The notes below the pieces were generated by a model. That model was not told the DNA's origin. It saw only the letters and a list, made by a program, of their open reading frames with translations, and ran no database searches. Positions 20,917 to 35,900 of a stretch of 64,000 bases of DNA are shown here, in pieces. The number at the start of each line of letters is the position of its first letter. Positions within the stretch are counted from its first letter, which is position 1. This stretch comes from Strobilurus pachycystidiatus (lineage: Eukaryota > Basidiomycota > Agaricomycetes > Agaricales > Physalacriaceae). The position numbers and the translations under genes are program-made. The DNA lies in assembly GCA_019915135.1 (NCBI GenBank), contig JAHLMK010000044.1, positions 22,056-86,055 of the forward strand. The letters run 5' to 3'.

Positions 20917-23900
20917 CGCAACAGCGTCTTTAACGGTAAACACGCCTCACCCACCCTTGCCACAACACGGAGAGACTGTCTGTACACCACGGAGACACTC
21001 CCCTCACCGTCGCCCAACCCGATCGTCGGTGTGAGCGTCCAGACCCCTCACCCTGTCAAACGCGCATCCGAGTCGAAGCACGTGACATAACTCGATGAGA
21101 CGCAGCACCCGATTATACTCTGTGACTCGGAAAGAAATGCTCGACATAGCATTGAACGCATCAAGCTGTTTGCCCGCATTCAACACATACGTGTCACACT
21201 TGAAGCCGGGAACGCGCAGGCTGAGTCCTTTGCTATTCTTTCTCACTTCAAATCGCAAGACTCGCCTTGTCACTCGTAGTCGCGTACATTGTCCGTCGCT
21301 ACCGTAACTGACCCGACTCGGTCAAAATGCAAGTCCAGCACCTCCGACGCCACTCCTCGGCCTCCGCATGCTACGCAAAACTTGTTCAGAATATGAGATT
21401 GATCAAGAATAGTACTGCACGCCACGCGCTGTGCGTTCGAAAAAAAATGCCAACGCTCAGTCTTCAGCACTGCATCAAGTCAGCAGCCAGTCTGCGGACG
21501 GTGTCTTCAGTTGTGGTTGACACCCCTCACCCACCCTCGCCATCAGACAGATAGACCGTCAAACCTAGCCACTAATCCTCACCCTCACCGCAACACACAT
21601 TGACAATTTCTTGAACTCTCTGCGTACCCTAACCCTCACCGCTTCAGGCGCAAGCCTCAGTAACAGCAGAAGCGTGCATGCACACCTCGGCATATTTTGA
21701 GCAACATTCCCTCCGCCCAAACAGTCAACTCGTGAGATTGACCTTTGTTGCTCGTTTGTATCGAGTCGTCCAGAGCTAGCATGAGTCTCATCACAGACTC
21801 GCTCAAGTCGCATACACTGCTTGAAAAACGAATCCAGCGTCCCAGACGCACACAGTCCTGTGCCTCAACCGCCACCGCAGGCAAGCGCAACAGCGTCTTT
21901 AACGGTAAACACGCCTCACCCACCCTTGCCACAACACGGAGAGACTGTCTGTACACCACGGAGACACTCCCCTCACCGTCGCCCAACCCGATCGTCGGTG
22001 TGAGCGTCCAGACCCCTCACCCTGTCAAACGCGCATCCGAGTCGAAGCACGTGACATAACTCGATGAGACGCAGCACCCGATTATACTCTGTGACTCGGA
22101 AAGAAATGCTCGACATAGCATTGAACGCATCAAGCTGTTTGCCCGCATTCAACACATACGTGTCACACTTGAAGCCGGGAACGCGCAGGCTGAGTCCTTT
22201 GCTATTCTTTCTCACTTCAAATCGCAAGACTCGCCTTGTCACTCGTAGTCGCGTACATTGTCCGTCGCTACCGTAACTGACCCGACTCGGTCAAAATGCA
22301 AGTCCAGCACCTCCGACGCCACTCCTCGGCCTCCGCATGCTACGCAAAACTTGTTCAGAATATGAGATTGATCAAGAATAGTACTGCACGCCACGCGCTG
22401 TGCGTTCGAAAAAAAATGCCAACGCTCAGTCTTCAGCACTGCATCAAGTCAGCAGCCAGTCTGCGGACGGTGTCTTCAGTTGTGGTTGACACCCCTCACC
22501 CACCCTCGCCATCAGACAGATAGACCGTCAAACCTAGCCACTAATCCTCACCCTCACCGCAACACACATTGACAATTTCTTGAACTCTCTGCGTACCCTA
22601 ACCCTCACCGCTTCAGGCGCAAGCCTCAGTAACAGCAGAAGCGTGCATGCACACCTCGGCATATTTTGAGCAACATTCCCTCCGCCCAAACAGTCAACTC
22701 GTGAGATTGACCTTTGTTGCTCGTTTGTATCGAGTCGTCCAGAGCTAGCATGAGTCTCATCACAGACTCGCTCAAGTCGCATACACTGCTTGAAAAACGA
22801 ATCCAGCGTCCCAGACGCACACAGTCCTGTGCCTCAACCGCCACCGCAGGCAAGCGCAACAGCGTCTTTAACGGTAAACACGCCTCACCCACCCTTGCCA
22901 CAACACGGAGAGACTGTCTGTACACCACGGAGACACTCCCTCACCGTCGCCCAACCCGATCGTCGGTGTGAGCGTCCAGACCCCTCACCCTGTCAAACGC
23001 GCATCCGAGTCGAAGCACGTGACATAACTCGATGAGACGCAGCACCCGATTATACTCTGTGACTCGGAAAGAAATGCTCGACATAGCATTGAACGCATCA
23101 AGCTGTTTGCCCGCATTCAACACATACGTGTCACACTTGAAGCCGGAACGCGCAGGCTGAGTCCTTTGCTATTCTTTCTCACTTCAAATCGCAAGACTCG
23201 CCTTGTCACTCGTAGTCGCGTACATTGTCCGTCGCTACCGTAACTGACCCGACTCGGTCAAAATGCAAGTCCAGCACCTCCGACGCCACTCCTCGGCCTC
23301 CGCATGCTACGCAAAACTTGTTCAGAATATGAGATTGATCAAGAATAGTACTGCACGCCACGCGCTGTGCGTTCGAAAAAAAATGCCAACGCTCAGTCTT
23401 CAGCACTGCATCAAGTCAGCAGCCAGTCTGCGGACGGTGTCTTCAGTTGTGGTTGACACCCCTCACCCACCCTCGCCATCAGACAGATAGACCGTCAAAC
23501 CTAGCCACTAATCCTCACCCTCACCGCAACACACATTGACAATTTCTTGAACTCTCTGCGTACCCTAACCCTCACCGCTTCAGGCGCAAGCCTCAGTAAC
23601 AGCAGAAGCGTGCATGCACACCTCGGCATATTTTGAGCAACATTCCCTCCGCCCAAACAGTCAACTCGTGAGATTGACCTTTGTTGCTCGTTTGTATCGA
23701 GTCGTCCAGAGCTAGCATGAGTCTCATCACAGACTCGCTCAAGTCGCATACACTGCTTGAAAAACGAATCCAGCGTCCCAGACGCACACAGTCCTGTGCC
23801 TCAACCGCCACCGCAGGCAAGCGCAACAGCGTCTTTAACGGTAAACACGCCTCACCCACCCTTGCCACAACACGGAGAGACTGTCTGTACACCACGGAGA

Positions 23901-26900
23901 CACTCCCCTCACCGTCGCCCAACCCGATCGTCGGTGTGAGCGTCCAGACCCCTCACCCTGTCAAACGCGCATCCGAGTCGAAGCACGTGACATAACTCGA
24001 TGAGACGCAGCACCCGATTATACTCTGTGACTCGGAAAGAAATGCTCGACATAGCATTGAACGCATCAAGCTGTTTGCCCGCATTCAACACATACGTGTC
24101 ACACTTGAAGCCGGGAACGCGCAGGCTGAGTCCTTTGCTATTCTTTCTCACTTCAAATCGCAAGACTCGCCTTGTCACTCGTAGTCGCGTACATTGTCCG
24201 TCGCTACCGTAACTGACCCGACTCGGTCAAAATGCAAGTCCAGCACCTCCGACGCCACTCCTCGGCCTCCGCATGCTACGCAAAACTTGTTCAGAATATG
24301 AGATTGATCAAGAATAGTACTGCACGCCACGCGCTGTGCGTTCGAAAAAAAATGCCAACGCTCAGTCTTCAGCACTGCATCAAGTCAGCAGCCAGTCTGC
24401 GGACGGTGTCTTCAGTTGTGGTTGACACCCCTCACCCACCCTCGCCATCAGACAGATAGACCGTCAAACCTAGCCACTAATCCTCACCCTCACCGCAACA
24501 CACATTGACAATTTCTTGAACTCTCTGCGTACCCTAACCCTCACCGCTTCAGGCGCAAGCCTCAGTAACAGCAGAAGCGTGCATGCACACCTCGGCATAT
24601 TTTGAGCAACATTCCCTCCGCCCAAACAGTCAACTCGTGAGATTGACCTTTGTTGCTCGTTTGTATCGAGTCGTCCAGAGCTAGCATGAGTCTCATCACA
24701 GACTCGCTCAAGTCGCATACACTGCTTGAAAAACGAATCCAGCGTCCCAGACGCACACAGTCCTGTGCCTCAACCGCCACCGCAGGCAAGCGCAACAGCG
24801 TCTTTAACGGTAAACACGCCTCACCCACCCTTGCCACAACACGGAGAGACTGTCTGTACACCACGGAGACACTCCCCTCACCGTCGCCCAACCCGATCGT
24901 CGGTGTGAGCGTCCAGACCCCTCACCCTGTCAAACGCGCATCCGAGTCGAAGCACGTGACATAACTCGATGAGACGCAGCACCCGATTATACTCTGTGAC
25001 TCGGAAAGAAATGCTCGACATAGCATTGAACGCATCAAGCTGTTTGCCCGCATTCAACACATACGTGTCACACTTGAAGCCGGGAACGCGCAGGCTGAGT
25101 CCTTTGCTATTCTTTCTCACTTCAAATCGCAAGACTCGCCTTGTCACTCGTAGTCGCGTACATTGTCCGTCGCTACCGTAACTGACCCGACTCGGTCAAA
25201 ATGCAAGTCCAGCACCTCCGACGCCACTCCTCGGCCTCCGCATGCTACGCAAAACTTGTTCAGAATATGAGATTGATCAAGAATAGTACTGCACGCCACG
25301 CGCTGTGCGTTCGAAAAAAAATGCCAACGCTCAGTCTTCAGCACTGCATCAAGTCAGCAGCCAGTCTGCGGACGGTGTCTTCAGTTGTGGTTGACACCCC
25401 TCACCCACCCTCGCCATCAGACAGATAGACCGTCAAACCTAGCCACTAATCCTCACCCTCACCGCAACACACATTGACAATTTCTTGAACTCTCTGCGTA
25501 CCCTAACCCTCACCGCTTCAGGCGCAAGCCTCAGTAACAGCAGAAGCGTGCATGCACACCTCGGCATATTTTGAGCAACATTCCCTCCGCCCAAACAGTC
25601 AACTCGTGAGATTGACCTTTGTTGCTCGTTTGTATCGAGTCGTCCAGAGCTAGCATGAGTCTCATCACAGACTCGCTCAAGTCGCATACACTGCTTGAAA
25701 AACGAATCCAGCGTCCCAGACGCACACAGTCCTGTGCCTCAACCGCCACCGCAGGCAAGCGCAACAGCGTCTTTAACGGTAAACACGCCTCACCCACCCT
25801 TGCCACAACACGGAGAGACTGTCTGTACACCACGGAGACACTCCCCTCACCGTCGCCCAACCCGATCGTCGGTGTGAGCGTCCAGACCCCTCACCCTGTC
25901 AAACGCGCATCCGAGTCGAAGCACGTGACATAACTCGATGAGACGCAGCACCCGATTATACTCTGTGACTCGGAAAGAAATGCTCGACATAGCATTGAAC
26001 GCATCAAGCTGTTTGCCCGCATTCAACACATACGTGTCACACTTGAAGCCGGGAACGCGCAGGCTGAGTCCTTTGCTATTCTTTCTCACTTCAAATCGCA
26101 AGACTCGCCTTGTCACTCGTAGTCGCGTACATTGTCCGTCGCTACCGTAACTGACCCGACTCGGTCAAAATGCAAGTCCAGCACCTCCGACGCCACTCCT
26201 CGGCCTCCGCATGCTACGCAAAACTTGTTCAGAATATGAGATTGATCAAGAATAGTACTGCACGCCACGCGCTGTGCGTTCGAAAAAAAATGCCAACGCT
26301 CAGTCTTCAGCACTGCATCAAGTCAGCAGCCAGTCTGCGGACGGTGTCTTCAGTTGTGGTTGACACCCCTCACCCACCCTCGCCATCAGACAGATAGACC
26401 GTCAAACCTAGCCACTAATCCTCACCCTCACCGCAACACACATTGACAATTTCTTGAACTCTCTGCGTACCCTAACCCTCACCGCTTCAGGCGCAAGCCT
26501 CAGTAACAGCAGAAGCGTGCATGCACACCTCGGCATATTTTGAGCAACATTCCCTCCGCCCAAACAGTCAACTCGTGAGATTGACCTTTGTTGCTCGTTT
26601 GTATCGAGTCGTCCAGAGCTAGCATGAGTCTCATCACAGACTCGCTCAAGTCGCATACACTGCTTGAAAAACGAATCCAGCGTCCCAGACGCACACAGTC
26701 CTGTGCCTCAACCGCCACCGCAGGCAAGCGCAACAGCGTCTTTAACGGTAAACACGCCTCACCCACCCTTGCCACAACACGGAGAGACTGTCTGTACACC
26801 ACGGAGACACTCCCCTCACCGTCGCCCAACCCGATCGTCGGTGTGAGCGTCCAGACCCCTCACCCTGTCAAACGCGCATCCGAGTCGAAGCACGTGACAT

Positions 26901-29900
26901 AACTCGATGAGACGCAGCACCCGATTATACTCTGTGACTCGGAAAGAAATGCTCGACATAGCATTGAACGCATCAAGCTGTTTGCCCGCATTCAACACAT
27001 ACGTGTCACACTTGAAGCCGGGAACGCGCAGGCTGAGTCCTTTGCTATTCTTTCTCACTTCAAATCGCAAGACTCGCCTTGTCACTCGTAGTCGCGTACA
27101 TTGTCCGTCGCTACCGTAACTGACCCGACTCGGTCAAAATGCAAGTCCAGCACCTCCGACGCCACTCCTCGGCCTCCGCATGCTACGCAAAACTTGTTCA
27201 GAATATGAGATTGATCAAGAATAGTACTGCACGCCACGCGCTGTGCGTTCGAAAAAAAATGCCAACGCTCAGTCTTCAGCACTGCATCAAGTCAGCAGCC
27301 AGTCTGCGGACGGTGTCTTCAGTTGTGGTTGACACCCCTCACCCACCCTCGCCATCAGACAGATAGACCGTCAAACCTAGCCACTAATCCTCACCCTCAC
27401 CGCAACACACATTGACAATTTCTTGAACTCTCTGCGTACCCTAACCCTCACCGCTTCAGGCGCAAGCCTCAGTAACAGCAGAAGCGTGCATGCACACCTC
27501 GGCATATTTTGAGCAACATTCCCTCCGCCCAAACAGTCAACTCGTGAGATTGACCTTTGTTGCTCGTTTGTATCGAGTCGTCCAGAGCTAGCATGAGTCT
27601 CATCACAGACTCGCTCAAGTCGCATACACTGCTTGAAAAACGAATCCAGCGTCCCAGACGCACACAGTCCTGTGCCTCAACCGCCACCGCAGGCAAGCGC
27701 AACAGCGTCTTTAACGGTAAACACGCCTCACCCACCCTTGCCACAACACGGAGAGACTGTCTGTACACCACGGAGACACTCCCCTCACCGTCGCCCAACC
27801 CGATCGTCGGTGTGAGCGTCCAGACCCCTCACCCTGTCAAACGCGCATCCGAGTCGAAGCACGTGACATAACTCGATGAGACGCAGCACCCGATTATACT
27901 CTGTGACTCGGAAAGAAATGCTCGACATAGCATTGAACGCATCAAGCTGTTTGCCCGCATTCAACACATACGTGTCACACTTGAAGCCGGGAACGCGCAG
28001 GCTGAGTCCTTTGCTATTCTTTCTCACTTCAAATCGCAAGACTCGCCTTGTCACTCGTAGTCGCGTACATTGTCCGTCGCTACCGTAACTGACCCGACTC
28101 GGTCAAAATGCAAGTCCAGCACCTCCGACGCCACTCCTCGGCCTCCGCATGCTACGCAAAACTTGTTCAGAATATGAGATTGATCAAGAATAGTACTGCA
28201 CGCCACGCGCTGTGCGTTCGAAAAAAAATGCCAACGCTCAGTCTTCAGCACTGCATCAAGTCAGCAGCCAGTCTGCGGACGGTGTCTTCAGTTGTGGTTG
28301 ACACCCCTCACCCACCCTCGCCATCAGACAGATAGACCGTCAAACCTAGCCACTAATCCTCACCCTCACCGCAACACACATTGACAATTTCTTGAACTCT
28401 CTGCGTACCCTAACCCTCACCGCTTCAGGCGCAAGCCTCAGTAACAGCAGAAGCGTGCATGCACACCTCGGCATATTTTGAGCAACATTCCCTCCGCCCA
28501 AACAGTCAACTCGTGAGATTGACCTTTGTTGCTCGTTTGTATCGAGTCGTCCAGAGCTAGCATGAGTCTCATCACAGACTCGCTCAAGTCGCATACACTG
28601 CTTGAAAAACGAATCCAGCGTCCCAGACGCACACAGTCCTGTGCCTCAACCGCCACCGCAGGCAAGCGCAACAGCGTCTTTAACGGTAAACACGCCTCAC
28701 CCACCCTTGCCACAACACGGAGAGACTGTCTGTACACCACGGAGACACTCCCCTCACCGTCGCCCAACCCGATCGTCGGTGTGAGCGTCCAGACCCCTCA
28801 CCCTGTCAAACGCGCATCCGAGTCGAAGCACGTGACATAACTCGATGAGACGCAGCACCCGATTATACTCTGTGACTCGGAAAGAAATGCTCGACATAGC
28901 ATTGAACGCATCAAGCTGTTTGCCCGCATTCAACACATACGTGTCACACTTGAAGCCGGGAACGCGCAGGCTGAGTCCTTTGCTATTCTTTCTCACTTCA
29001 AATCGCAAGACTCGCCTTGTCACTCGTAGTCGCGTACATTGTCCGTCGCTACCGTAACTGACCCGACTCGGTCAAAATGCAAGTCCAGCACCTCCGACGC
29101 CACTCCTCGGCCTCCGCATGCTACGCAAAACTTGTTCAGAATATGAGATTGATCAAGAATAGTACTGCACGCCACGCGCTGTGCGTTCGAAAAAAAATGC
29201 CAACGCTCAGTCTTCAGCACTGCATCAAGTCAGCAGCCAGTCTGCGGACGGTGTCTTCAGTTGTGGTTGACACCCCTCACCCACCCTCGCCATCAGACAG
29301 ATAGACCGTCAAACCTAGCCACTAATCCTCACCCTCACCGCAACACACATTGACAATTTCTTGAACTCTCTGCGTACCCTAACCCTCACCGCTTCAGGCG
29401 CAAGCCTCAGTAACAGCAGAAGCGTGCATGCACACCTCGGCATATTTTGAGCAACATTCCCTCCGCCCAAACAGTCAACTCGTGAGATTGACCTTTGTTG
29501 CTCGTTTGTATCGAGTCGTCCAGAGCTAGCATGAGTCTCATCACAGACTCGCTCAAGTCGCATACACTGCTTGAAAAACGAATCCAGCGTCCCAGACGCA
29601 CACAGTCCTGTGCCTCAACCGCCACCGCAGGCAAGCGCAACAGCGTCTTTAACGGTAAACACGCCTCACCCACCCTTGCCACAACACGGAGAGACTGTCT
29701 GTACACCACGGAGACACTCCCCTCACCGTCGCCCAACCCGATCGTCGGTGTGAGCGTCCAGACCCCTCACCCTGTCAAACGCGCATCCGAGTCGAAGCAC
29801 GTGACATAACTCGATGAGACGCAGCACCCGATTATACTCTGTGACTCGGAAAGAAATGCTCGACATAGCATTGAACGCATCAAGCTGTTTGCCCGCATTC

Positions 29901-32900
29901 AACACATACGTGTCACACTTGAAGCCGGGAACGCGCAGGCTGAGTCCTTTGCTATTCTTTCTCACTTCAAATCGCAAGACTCGCCTTGTCACTCGTAGTC
30001 GCGTACATTGTCCGTCGCTACCGTAACTGACCCGACTCGGTCAAAATGCAAGTCCAGCACCTCCGACGCCACTCCTCGGCCTCCGCATGCTACGCAAAAC
30101 TTGTTCAGAATATGAGATTGATCAAGAATAGTACTGCACGCCACGCGCTGTGCGTTCGAAAAAAAATGCCAACGCTCAGTCTTCAGCACTGCATCAAGTC
30201 AGCAGCCAGTCTGCGGACGGTGTCTTCAGTTGTGGTTGACACCCCTCACCCACCCTCGCCATCAGACAGATAGACCGTCAAACCTAGCCACTAATCCTCA
30301 CCCTCACCGCAACACACATTGACAATTTCTTGAACTCTCTGCGTACCCTAACCCTCACCGCTTCAGGCGCAAGCCTCAGTAACAGCAGAAGCGTGCATGC
30401 ACACCTCGGCATATTTTGAGCAACATTCCCTCCGCCCAAACAGTCAACTCGTGAGATTGACCTTTGTTGCTCGTTTGTATCGAGTCGTCCAGAGCTAGCA
30501 TGAGTCTCATCACAGACTCGCTCAAGTCGCATACACTGCTTGAAAAACGAATCCAGCGTCCCAGACGCACACAGTCCTGTGCCTCAACCGCCACCGCAGG
30601 CAAGCGCAACAGCGTCTTTAACGGTAAACACGCCTCACCCACCCTTGCCACAACACGGAGAGACTGTCTGTACACCACGGAGACACTCCCCTCACCGTCG
30701 CCCAACCCGATCGTCGGTGTGAGCGTCCAGACCCCTCACCCTGTCAAACGCGCATCCGAGTCGAAGCACGTGACATAACTCGATGAGACGCAGCACCCGA
30801 TTATACTCTGTGACTCGGAAAGAAATGCTCGACATAGCATTGAACGCATCAAGCTGTTTGCCCGCATTCAACACATACGTGTCACACTTGAAGCCGGGAA
30901 CGCGCAGGCTGAGTCCTTTGCTATTCTTTCTCACTTCAAATCGCAAGACTCGCCTTGTCACTCGTAGTCGCGTACATTGTCCGTCGCTACCGTAACTGAC
31001 CCGACTCGGTCAAAATGCAAGTCCAGCACCTCCGACGCCACTCCTCGGCCTCCGCATGCTACGCAAAACTTGTTCAGAATATGAGATTGATCAAGAATAG
31101 TACTGCACGCCACGCGCTGTGCGTTCGAAAAAAAAATGCCAACGCTCAGTCTTCAGCACTGCATCAAGTCAGCAGCCAGTCTGCGGACGGTGTCTTCAGT
31201 TGTGGTTGACACCCCTCACCCACCCTCGCCATCAGACAGATAGACCGTCAAACCTAGCCACTAATCCTCACCCTCACCGCAACACACATTGACAATTTCT
31301 TGAACTCTCTGCGTACCCTAACCCTCACCGCTTCAGGCGCAAGCCTCAGTAACAGCAGAAGCGTGCATGCACACCTCGGCATATTTTGAGCAACATTCCC
31401 TCCGCCCAAACAGTCAACTCGTGAGATTGACCTTTGTTGCTCGTTTGTATCGAGTCGTCCAGAGCTAGCATGAGTCTCATCACAGACTCGCTCAAGTCGC
31501 ATACACTGCTTGAAAAACGAATCCAGCGTCCCAGACGCACACAGTCCTGTGCCTCAACCGCCACCGCAGGCAAGCGCAACAGCGTCTTTAACGGTAAACA
31601 CGCCTCACCCACCCTTGCCACAACACGGAGAGACTGTCTGTACACCACGGAGACACTCCCCTCACCGTCGCCCAACCCGATCGTCGGTGTGAGCGTCCAG
31701 ACCCCTCACCCTGTCAAACGCGCATCCGAGTCGAAGCACGTGACATAACTCGATGAGACGCAGCACCCGATTATACTCTGTGACTCGGAAAGAAATGCTC
31801 GACATAGCATTGAACGCATCAAGCTGTTTGCCCGCATTCAACACATACGTGTCACACTTGAAGCCGGGAACGCGCAGGCTGAGTCCTTTGCTATTCTTTC
31901 TCACTTCAAATCGCAAGACTCGCCTTGTCACTCGTAGTCGCGTACATTGTCCGTCGCTACCGTAACTGACCCGACTCGGTCAAAATGCAAGTCCAGCACC
32001 TCCGACGCCACTCCTCGGCCTCCGCATGCTACGCAAAACTTGTTCAGAATATGAGATTGATCAAGAATAGTACTGCACGCCACGCGCTGTGCGTTCGAAA
32101 AAAAATGCCAACGCTCAGTCTTCAGCACTGCATCAAGTCAGCAGCCAGTCTGCGGACGGTGTCTTCAGTTGTGGTTGACACCCCTCACCCACCCTCGCCA
32201 TCAGACAGATAGACCGTCAAACCTAGCCACTAATCCTCACCCTCACCGCAACACACATTGACAATTTCTTGAACTCTCTGCGTACCCTAACCCTCACCGC
32301 TTCAGGCGCAAGCCTCAGTAACAGCAGAAGCGTGCATGCACACCTCGGCATATTTTGAGCAACATTCCCTCCGCCCAAACAGTCAACTCGTGAGATTGAC
32401 CTTTGTTGCTCGTTTGTATCGAGTCGTCCAGAGCTAGCATGAGTCTCATCACAGACTCGCTCAAGTCGCATACACTGCTTGAAAAACGAATCCAGCGTCC
32501 CAGACGCACACAGTCCTGTGCCTCAACCGCCACCGCAGGCAAGCGCAACAGCGTCTTTAACGGTAAACACGCCTCACCCACCCTTGCCACAACACGGAGA
32601 GACTGTCTGTACACCACGGAGACACTCCCCTCACCGTCGCCCAACCCGATCGTCGGTGTGAGCGTCCAGACCCCTCACCCTGTCAAACGCGCATCCGAGT
32701 CGAAGCACGTGACATAACTCGATGAGACGCAGCACCCGATTATACTCTGTGACTCGGAAAGAAATGCTCGACATAGCATTGAACGCATCAAGCTGTTTGC
32801 CCGCATTCAACACATACGTGTCACACTTGAAGCCGGGAACGCGCAGGCTGAGTCCTTTGCTATTCTTTCTCACTTCAAATCGCAAGACTCGCCTTGTCAC

Positions 32901-35900
32901 TCGTAGTCGCGTACATTGTCCGTCGCTACCGTAACTGACCCGACTCGGTCAAAATGCAAGTCCAGCACCTCCGACGCCACTCCTCGGCCTCCGCATGCTA
33001 CGCAAAACTTGTTCAGAATATGAGATTGATCAAGAATAGTACTGCACGCCACGCGCTGTGCGTTCGAAAAAAAATGCCAACGCTCAGTCTTCAGCACTGC
33101 ATCAAGTCAGCAGCCAGTCTGCGGACGGTGTCTTCAGTTGTGGTTGACACCCCTCACCCACCCTCGCCATCAGACAGATAGACCGTCAAACCTAGCCACT
33201 AATCCTCACCCTCACCGCAACACACATTGACAATTTCTTGAACTCTCTGCGTACCCTAACCCTCACCGCTTCAGGCGCAAGCCTCAGTAACAGCAGAAGC
33301 GTGCATGCACACCTCGGCATATTTTGAGCAACATTCCCTCCGCCCAAACAGTCAACTCGTGAGATTGACCTTTGTTGCTCGTTTGTATCGAGTCGTCCAG
33401 AGCTAGCATGAGTCTCATCACAGACTCGCTCAAGTCGCATACACTGCTTGAAAAACGAATCCAGCGTCCCAGACGCACACAGTCCTGTGCCTCAACCGCC
33501 ACCGCAGGCAAGCGCAACAGCGTCTTTAACGGTAAACACGCCTCACCCACCCTTGCCACAACACGGAGAGACTGTCTGTACACCACGGAGACACTCCCCT
33601 CACCGTCGCCCAACCCGATCGTCGGTGTGAGCGTCCAGACCCCTCACCCTGTCAAACGCGCATCCGAGTCGAAGCACGTGACATAACTCGATGAGACGCA
33701 GCACCCGATTATACTCTGTGACTCGGAAAGAAATGCTCGACATAGCATTGAACGCATCAAGCTGTTTGCCCGCATTCAACACATACGTGTCACACTTGAA
33801 GCCGGGAACGCGCAGGCTGAGTCCTTTGCTATTCTTTCTCACTTCAAATCGCAAGACTCGCCTTGTCACTCGTAGTCGCGTACATTGTCCGTCGCTACCG
33901 TAACTGACCCGACTCGGTCAAAATGCAAGTCCAGCACCTCCGACGCCACTCCTCGGCCTCCGCATGCTACGCAAAACTTGTTCAGAATATGAGATTGATC
34001 AAGAATAGTACTGCACGCCACGCGCTGTGCGTTTGAAAAAAAATGCCAACGCTCAGTCTTCAGCACTGCATCAAGTCAGCAGCCAGTCTGCGGACGGTGT
34101 CTTCAGTTGTGGTTGACACCCCTCACCCACCCTCGCCATCAGACAGATAGACCGTCAAACCTAGCCACTAATCCTCACCCTCACCGCAACACACATTGAC
34201 AATTTCTTGAACTCTCTGCGTACCCTAACCCTCACCGCTTCAGGCGCAAGCCTCAGTAACAGCAGAAGCGTGCATGCACACCTCGGCATATTTTGAGCAA
34301 CATTCCCTCCGCCCAAACAGTCAACTCGTGAGATTGACCTTTGTTGCTCGTTTGTATCGAGTCGTCCAGAGCTAGCATGAGTCTCATCACAGACTCGCTC
34401 AAGTCGCATACACTGCTTGAAAAACGAATCCAGCGTCCCAGACGCACACAGTCCTGTGCCTCAACCGCCACCGCAGGCAAGCGCAACAGCGTCTTTAACG
34501 GTAAACACGCCTCACCCACCCTTGCCACAACACGGAGAGACTGTCTGTACACCACGGAGACACTCCCCTCACCGTCGCCCAACCCGATTGTCGGTGTGAG
34601 CGTCCAGACCCCTCACCCTGTCAAACGCGCATCCGAGTCGAAGCACGTGACATAACTCGATGAGACGCAGCACCCGATTATACTCTGTGACTCGGAAAGA
34701 AATGCTCGACATAGCATTGAACGCATCAAGCTGTTTGCCCGCATTCAACACATACGTGTCACACTTGAAGCCGGGAACGCGCAGGCTGAGTCCTTTGCTA
34801 TTCTTTCTCACTTCAAATCGCAAGACTCGCCTTGTCACTCGTAGTCGCGTACATTGTCCGTCGCTACCGTAACTGACCCGACTCGGTCAAAATGCAAGTC
34901 CAGCACCTCCGACGCCACTCCTCGGCCTCCGCATGCTACGCAAAACTTGTTCAGAATATGAGATTGATCAAGAATAGTACTGCACGCCACGCGCTGTGCG
35001 TTTGAAAAAAAATGCCAACGCTCAGTCTTCAGCACTGCATCAAGTCAGCAGCCAGTCTGCGGACGGTGTCTTCAGTTGTGGTTGACACCCCTCACCCACC
35101 CTCGCCATCAGACAGATAGACCGTCAAACCTAGCCACTAATCCTCACCCTCACCGCAACACACATTGACAATTTCTTGAACTCTCTGCGTACCCTAACCC
35201 TCACCGCTTCAGGCGCAAGCCTCAGTAACAGCAGAAGCGTGCATGCACACCTCGGCATATTTTGAGCAACATTCCCTCCGCCCAAACAGTCAACTCGTGA
35301 GATTGACCTTTGTTGCTCGTTTGTATCGAGTCGTCCAGAGCTAGCATGAGTCTCATCACAGACTCGCTCAAGTCGCATACACTGCTTGAAAAACGAATCC
35401 AGCGTCCCAGACGCACACAGTCCTGTGCCTCAACCGCCACCGCAGGCAAGCGCAACAGCGTCTTTAACGGTAAACACGCCTCACCCACCCTTGCCACAAC
35501 ACGGAGAGACTGTCTGTACACCACGGAGACACTCCCCTCACCGTCGCCCAACCCGATCGTCGGTGTGAGCGTCCAGACCCCTCACCCTGTCAAACGCGCA
35601 TCCGAGTCGAAGCACGTGACATAACTCGATGAGACGCAGCACCCGATTATACTCTGTGACTCGGAAAGAAATGCTCGACATAGCATTGAACGCATCAAGC
35701 TGTTTGCCCGCATTCAACACATACGTGTCACACTTGAAGCCGGGAACGCGCAGGCTGAGTCCTTTGCTATTCTTTCTCACTTCAAATCGCAAGACTCGCC
35801 TTGTCACTCGTAGTCGCGTACATTGTCCGTCGCTACCGTAACTGACCCGACTCGGTCAAAATGCAAGTCCAGCACCTCCGACGCCACTCCTCGGCCTCCG

